In this document: piece after piece, positions 60,359 through 64,000 of the stretch
How positions within the stretch are numbered: the first letter of the stretch is position 1
How the letters are laid out: each line of letters begins with the position of its first letter
Source: Muricoccus roseus
Lineage (GTDB): Bacteria; Pseudomonadota; Alphaproteobacteria; Acetobacterales; Acetobacteraceae
Assembly: GCF_900141905.1 (NCBI RefSeq)
Contig: NZ_FQZF01000004.1
Coordinates: 62,001-126,000, forward strand
Direction: 5' to 3'
DNA: 64,000 bases
Translations under genes and position numbers: made by a program
The notes under the pieces: model-generated
What the model was told of the DNA's origin: nothing
The model's input: the letters and a program-made list of their open reading frames with translations, nothing else
Databases searched by the model: none

Positions 60359-61860
60359 GTGCGGGGCCTCAGGAAGGTGGTGCCGACGGAGGCGCGCTCG
60401 GCGCCGCCCTCAGCGGGAAGCAGGCGGATGATCAGCGGCGTGCTCTCCTCATCCGGCCGGCCGAGAGGGGAGGTGACGACGAAGAGCCGGAACTCGGCCA
60501 CGCCATCGGGGCGGGTGGCGACCACGGGGCGGCCCGCGGCATCGGTCTCATGCGCGTCCAGCACCTGCCAGGCGGCACCGGGGGGCAGCCCCTCCACGGC
60601 GACGGCGAGGCGGTCGGGGCTGTGCCGGCGCTCGGAGATCTTCAGCGTGTAGCTGTTGCGGATCCCGCCATCGGCGAGGCGCACGAAAAGGGGCGAGCGG
60701 TCGCGCAGCGCCTCGACGGAAACCGGCACGCGGCTGGCGAGGCCGATCAGCATGATTCCGCCGATCAGGGTCAGGGCGGCCGCGTAGAGATAGGTGCGGG
60801 GGCGCAGAAGCTGCGCCGGGCGGCGCGCAGCCATGCCGGGCGCGCAGCGGGCCGGGCCCGGGGGGATGGCGGCGGTCGCGGCCTCGGCGGCGGCGAGGTT
60901 GCCCACGGTTTCGAAGCCGATCAGCCCCTTCTCGCGGCCGAGCTTCGTCATGATGCCGTCGCAGGCATCGATGCAGAGGCCGCAGTTGATGCAGGCGAGC
61001 TGCATACCGTCGCGGATGTCCACGCCGGTGGGGCAGACATTCACGCAGGCGCGGCAATCGACGCAGTCGCCGACGCCGGCATCGCGCGCCTTGCCGCGCG
61101 GCTCGCCGCGCCAGGCGCGGTAGGAGACGGCCAGGCTGTCCTGGTCCAGCATCGCGGCCTGGAAGCGCGGCCAGGGGCACATGTAGGTGCAGACCTGCTC
61201 CCGCGCCCAGCCGGCAAGAAGGTAGGTGGTGAAGGTGAAGAGGCCGATGAAGCCGAGCGTGGTCAGCGGCACGTCGAAGGCGAGCACCTCGCGCGCGAGG
61301 GTCGGGGCGTCGGTGAAGTACATCACCCAGGCGCCGCCCGTGATCGCGGCGATCACGACCCAGGCCGCGTGCTTGCCGATCTTCAGGCCCCAGTCGGCCG
61401 CGCTCCAGCGCTCCTTGCGGTCGCGCTTCATCCGGGCGTTGCGGTCGCCCTCGATCCAGCGCTCGACCAGCATGTAGAGGTCGGTCCAGACGGTCTGGGG
61501 GCAGGTGAAGCCGCACCAGACGCGCCCGAAGAGGGAGGTGGCCGCGAAGATCGCGATCGCCCCCAGCAGCAGGAGGCCCGTGAGGTAGTAGACCTCCTGC
61601 GGCCAGATCTCGAGCCAGAGGAAGAACAGGCGGCCATGCTCCATATCCACGAGCACCGCCTGGTCCGGCTGGCCGGGACCACGGTCCCAGCGCAGCCAGG
61701 GCACGAGGTAGTAAAGCCCGAGGCAGAGGGTCAGGATGACCCACTTCGCGCGACGGACCGGCCCCTGCACAGCCTGCGGATAGACCCGCACGCGGTCGGC
61801 GTAGAGCGGCTGCTCCCGGTCGTCGGCCGCGAAGGCCTCGGGCTTCTGGATACGGCTCAC
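60355..61860 (-). CDS. ccoG: Cytochrome c oxidase accessory protein CcoG (FixG/RdxA)
   Basis: A 501-residue polytopic protein with two 4Fe-4S binding motifs (CVDCRACVNVCPTGVDI and CINCGLCIDACDGIM). It also has the conserved FGRVWCGFTCPQTVWTDLY and CTYMCPWPRFQAAM. It acts in copper reduction/assembly for cbb3 oxidase. The C-terminal ~130 residues form the periplasmic Ig-like part. Start GTG 61860 overlaps the ccoP stop. Confidence 0.94.
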   Translation of the reverse strand: MSRIQKPEAFAADDREQPLYADRVRVYPQAVQGPVRRAKWVILTLCLGLYYLVPWLRWDRGPGQPDQAVLVDMEHGRLFFLWLEIWPQEVYYLTGLLLLGAIAIFAATSLFGRVWCGFTCPQTVWTDLYMLVERWIEGDRNARMKRDRKERWSAADWGLKIGKHAAWVVIAAITGGAWVMYFTDAPTLAREVLAFDVPLTTLGFIGLFTFTTYLLAGWAREQVCTYMCPWPRFQAAMLDQDSLAVSYRAWRGEPRGKARDAGVGDCVDCRACVNVCPTGVDIRDGMQLACINCGLCIDACDGIMTKLGREKGLIGFETVGNLAAAEAATAAIPPGPARCAPGMAARRPAQLLRPRTYLYAAALTLIGGIMLIGLASRVPVSVEALRDRSPLFVRLADGGIRNSYTLKISERRHSPDRLAVAVEGLPPGAAWQVLDAHETDAAGRPVVATRPDGVAEFRLFVVTSPLGRPDEESTPLIIRLLPAEGGAERASVGTTFLRPRT

Positions 61861-62735
61861 TGCGGGGCGGCCTCCGTACCGCCGAGGCTGTGGATGTAGA
61901 CGGTCAGCATCCGGATGGTCGCCGGGTCCAGCCGCTTCTCCCAGGCGGGCATCACGCCGCCGCGCCCGAAGGACACGGTGCGCAGGAGGCTCGCCTTGTC
62001 GCCGCCGAAGAGCCAGACCTGATCATCCAGGCGCGGCGCGCCCATCTCCCGGTTGCCCTCGGCGCGCTCGCCATGGCAGCTCGCGCAGTTCTCGGCGAAG
62101 ACCGGGGCGCCGCGCCGGGCCGCGGCCGCATCGGTCGCGCGGTTGGTGAGGGAGAGCACGTGCTCCACCACGTCATTCGCCTGGGCCGCGGTCAGCATGC
62201 CATCCGCCACGAAGCGGGGCATGAGGGAGGTGCGGGAGGCGTCGTCATCCGGGGCGCGGATGCCGTGGCGGATGGTCTGCTCCACATCGGCCAGCGTGCC
62301 GCCCCAGAGCCACTCGTCATCCGCCAGGTTGGGGAAGCCGGGCGCGCCCTGGCCGCCCGCGCCATGGCAGCCGGCGCAGGTGTTGGCGAAGGCCACGCGG
62401 CCACCCGCCATGGCATAGGCGCGCAGGTCCGGGTCGGCCACGATCTGCGCGGGCTCCGTCGCGCGCAGCCGGGCCAGCATCGGCTCGGCCGCGCTGGCCT
62501 GGGCGGCGCGGTCCTGGTCGGCCGCGCCGCGCGCGGTGTAGCCGAGCAGGCCCGTGGCGCCGCTGATGGGAAGGGCGGGGTAGAGGACCACCCACAGCGC
62601 CGCGAAGGCGATGGTGGCGTAGAAGGTCCAGAGCCACCACTTCGGCAGCGGCGTGTTCAGCTCCCGGATGCCGTCCCACTCATGGCCGGTGGTGGCGGTG
62701 CCGGTGACTTCGTCGCGTTCAACAACATGGGACAT
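61857..62735 (-). CDS. ccoP: cbb3-type cytochrome c oxidase subunit III (diheme)
   Basis: A 292-residue membrane-anchored diheme cytochrome c. The DGIRELNTPLPKWWLWTFYATIAFA anchor is followed by heme motifs CAGCH (about 120) and CASCH (about 218), each with later Met ligands. It passes electrons from the periplasmic pool to CcoO/CcoN. It lies between ccoQ and ccoG in the usual order. Confidence 0.95.
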   Translation of the reverse strand: MSHVVERDEVTGTATTGHEWDGIRELNTPLPKWWLWTFYATIAFAALWVVLYPALPISGATGLLGYTARGAADQDRAAQASAAEPMLARLRATEPAQIVADPDLRAYAMAGGRVAFANTCAGCHGAGGQGAPGFPNLADDEWLWGGTLADVEQTIRHGIRAPDDDASRTSLMPRFVADGMLTAAQANDVVEHVLSLTNRATDAAAARRGAPVFAENCASCHGERAEGNREMGAPRLDDQVWLFGGDKASLLRTVSFGRGGVMPAWEKRLDPATIRMLTVYIHSLGGTEAAPQ

Positions 62736-62747
62736 CGCGGCGCGCTC

Positions 62748-62900
62748 CTACTCGGCCTCGCGCAGCGGGATCTGCCGCGCGCGCTCGAACTTCTCCCGGC
62801 GGCTGGGCAGCAGCGCCCAGGTGACGATCCCGCCGAAGAGCACGAAGAACCAGACGATCCAGGTGGTCAGTAGCAGGCTGTGGAATTCTTCGATGGTCAT
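62748..62900 (-). CDS. ccoQ: cbb3-type oxidase subunit CcoQ/FixQ
   Basis: A 50-residue single-helix protein: SLLLTTWIVWFFVLFGGIVTWAL followed by a basic tail (PSRREKFERARQIPL), typical of CcoQ. GAGGAGGGCGGG immediately precedes ATG 62900. It sits 10 bp after ccoO and 12 bp before ccoP. The protein stabilises the complex. Confidence 0.88.
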   Translation of the reverse strand: MTIEEFHSLLLTTWIVWFFVLFGGIVTWALLPSRREKFERARQIPLREAE

Positions 62901-62910
62901 CCCGCCCTCC

Positions 62911-63645
62911 TCACTGCTGCCGCAGCCGCTCGGGGGTCGCCTCGGTGAAGTCCACCAGGGTGCCGAGCATCTGCAGATAGGCCACGAGCGCATCCATTTC
63001 GGTGATGGCGCGGGCGTTGCCGTCCGGGTCCATCTGCCGGGCGCGGCCGTAGCGGGCGGAGAAGGCGCTGCCGTCCTCCGCGGGCCTCGCCTGCGCCTCC
63101 AGGTCGGCGCGGGCATTGGCGACCATCGCATCGGTGTAGGGCACGCCGGCGGTGCGCAGCGTGGCCAGGCGCTGGCCGATGTCGCGATAGTCCAGCGGGC
63201 GGTCGAGGAAGCCGTAGGAGGGCATGATGCTCTCCGGCACCAGGTGCCGCGGGTCGCGAAGGTGCAGCACATGCCACTCGTCGGAGTAGCGGCCGCCGAC
63301 GCGGGCGAGGTCGGGCCCGGTGCGCTTGCTGCCCCACTGGAACGGCTTGTCGAACATGCTCTCCGCCGCGAGCGAGTAGTGGCCGTAGCGCTCGCGCTCG
63401 TCGCGGAAGGGGCGGACCATCTGGCTGTGGCAGGTGTAGCAGCCCTCGCGCACATAGATGTCGCGCCCGGCCTGCTCGAGCGGTGTGTAGGGGCGGATGC
63501 CGCCCACGCGCTCGATGGTGCTTTCCACCGTGAAGAGCGGGATGACCTGCACGAGGCCGCCGATCGAGATGGTGATCAGGGTGAGCAAGCCGAGCAGGAT
63601 GAGATTCCGCTCGATCGTGCCGTGGTTGAAGCGGATGCCGAACAT
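62911..63645 (-). CDS. ccoO: cbb3-type cytochrome c oxidase subunit II (monoheme)
   Basis: A 244-residue membrane-anchored cytochrome c. An N-terminal helix ([24 protein letters not shown]) is followed by the heme motif CYTCH in [15 protein letters not shown] and the later SIMPSYGFL Met ligand. Start ATG 63645 has GGAAGGACC upstream. It accepts electrons from CcoP and passes them to CcoN. Confidence 0.95.
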   Translation of the reverse strand: MFGIRFNHGTIERNLILLGLLTLITISIGGLVQVIPLFTVESTIERVGGIRPYTPLEQAGRDIYVREGCYTCHSQMVRPFRDERERYGHYSLAAESMFDKPFQWGSKRTGPDLARVGGRYSDEWHVLHLRDPRHLVPESIMPSYGFLDRPLDYRDIGQRLATLRTAGVPYTDAMVANARADLEAQARPAEDGSAFSARYGRARQMDPDGNARAITEMDALVAYLQMLGTLVDFTEATPERLRQQ

Positions 63646-63659
63646 TGCCGGTCCTTCCC

Positions 63660-64000
63660 TCAGGCCGCGGCCGGCAGGGTGGATGCGTTGGGCAGGGCGA
63701 CGTTCGCCTCCGCCACCGGCATGCGCACCGTGCGCCACAGGTTGTAGGCCATGAGCAGGGCGCCGGTGAGATAGAGGACGCCGCCCGTGGCGCGGATCAC
63801 GTAGTAGGGGTGCAGCGCGGCCACCGTTTCCACGAAGGAGTACTGGAGGAAGCCGAGATGGTCATAGGCGCGCCACATCAGGCCTTGCATGATGCCGGAC
63901 ACCCACATCGAGGTGATGTAGAGCAGGATCCCGAGGGTCGCGATCCAGAAGTGCCAGCTCGCCAGGCGCTCCGAGTAGAGCTTGGTGCGGCCCCAGAGCC
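63660..64000 (-). CDS. ccoN: cbb3-type cytochrome c oxidase subunit I, C-terminal part (5' end outside window)
   Basis: The last ~113 residues of CcoN are visible: [80 protein letters not shown], then a short soluble tail. These contain the final membrane helices of the heme-copper subunit. The gene runs off the right edge, so catalytic His ligands are not seen. It is the first gene of the ccoNOQPGHIS order. Confidence 0.92.
   Translation of the reverse strand, partial: LWGRTKLYSERLASWHFWIATLGILLYITSMWVSGIMQGLMWRAYDHLGFLQYSFVETVAALHPYYVIRATGGVLYLTGALLMAYNLWRTVRMPVAEANVALPNASTLPAAA

Overview
The window is about 70 % G+C and densely coded, with many GTG/TTG starts and ATGA/GTGA stop-start overlaps. 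Several features suggest an aerobic alphaproteobacterium of the Rhodospirillales/Acetobacteraceae type (Roseomonas-like): Bug/TctC-type binding proteins with Tat-like signals, a cbb3 oxidase operon with the full ccoGHIS assembly set, an HWE histidine kinase and possible EcfG-type stress promoters. The genus is an inference. I see no rRNA, tRNA, CRISPR array, insertion sequence or phage gene.

Layout. (1) 1-3.5 kb: a phenylpropanoid side-chain module on the minus strand (feruloyl-CoA synthase running off the left edge, a crotonase, a MarR repressor) with a divergent Bug binding protein. (2) 3.6-12.6 kb: a GGDEF-EAL protein, a patatin, an LLM flavin oxidoreductase, an isoaspartyl peptidase, a DUF2243 membrane protein and small stress-type proteins. 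(3) 12.7-20.4 kb: signalling, with HWE kinase, Crp/Fnr regulator and divergent receiver protein, then a GGDEF-EAL protein divergent from a YfiR-like/TonB-receptor pair. (4) 20.4-30.3 kb: an amino-acid uptake and catabolism block (PrpD-like protein, class IV aminotransferase, polar amino-acid ABC transporter, XRE-cupin regulator and divergent putA). Closely matching operator-like repeats lie on both sides of the regulator gene. (5) 30.3-41.4 kb: hutF, a GH5-like hydrolase, two DUF892 proteins, a manganese catalase, a galactofuranose-type glycan cassette (glycosyltransferase, glf, glycosidase), a Crp/Fnr regulator and a zinc metallopeptidase. (6) 41.8-56.9 kb: a transglutaminase/DUF2126 protein, then a co-directional run of lyase, mercaptopyruvate-type sulfurtransferase, Bug protein, Blh-like persulfide dioxygenase, PrpD-like protein and FAD dehydrogenase. 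An IclR regulator, a BisC-like molybdoenzyme, a BigR/SqrR-like ArsR sensor and a membrane rhodanese follow. I read this as a candidate organosulfur-compound catabolic region. (7) 57-64 kb: ccoNOQP-GHIS on the minus strand, with ccoN cut by the right edge.

The most unusual non-coding feature is a family of three 226-239 bp structured intergenic repeats at 41.5, 52.5 and 56.9 kb. All three are in the same orientation, each with several conserved stem-loops, and each lies between the 3' ends of convergent genes. Three regulator-associated inverted-repeat sets (MarR, XRE-cupin, IclR) can also be read directly from the sequence.
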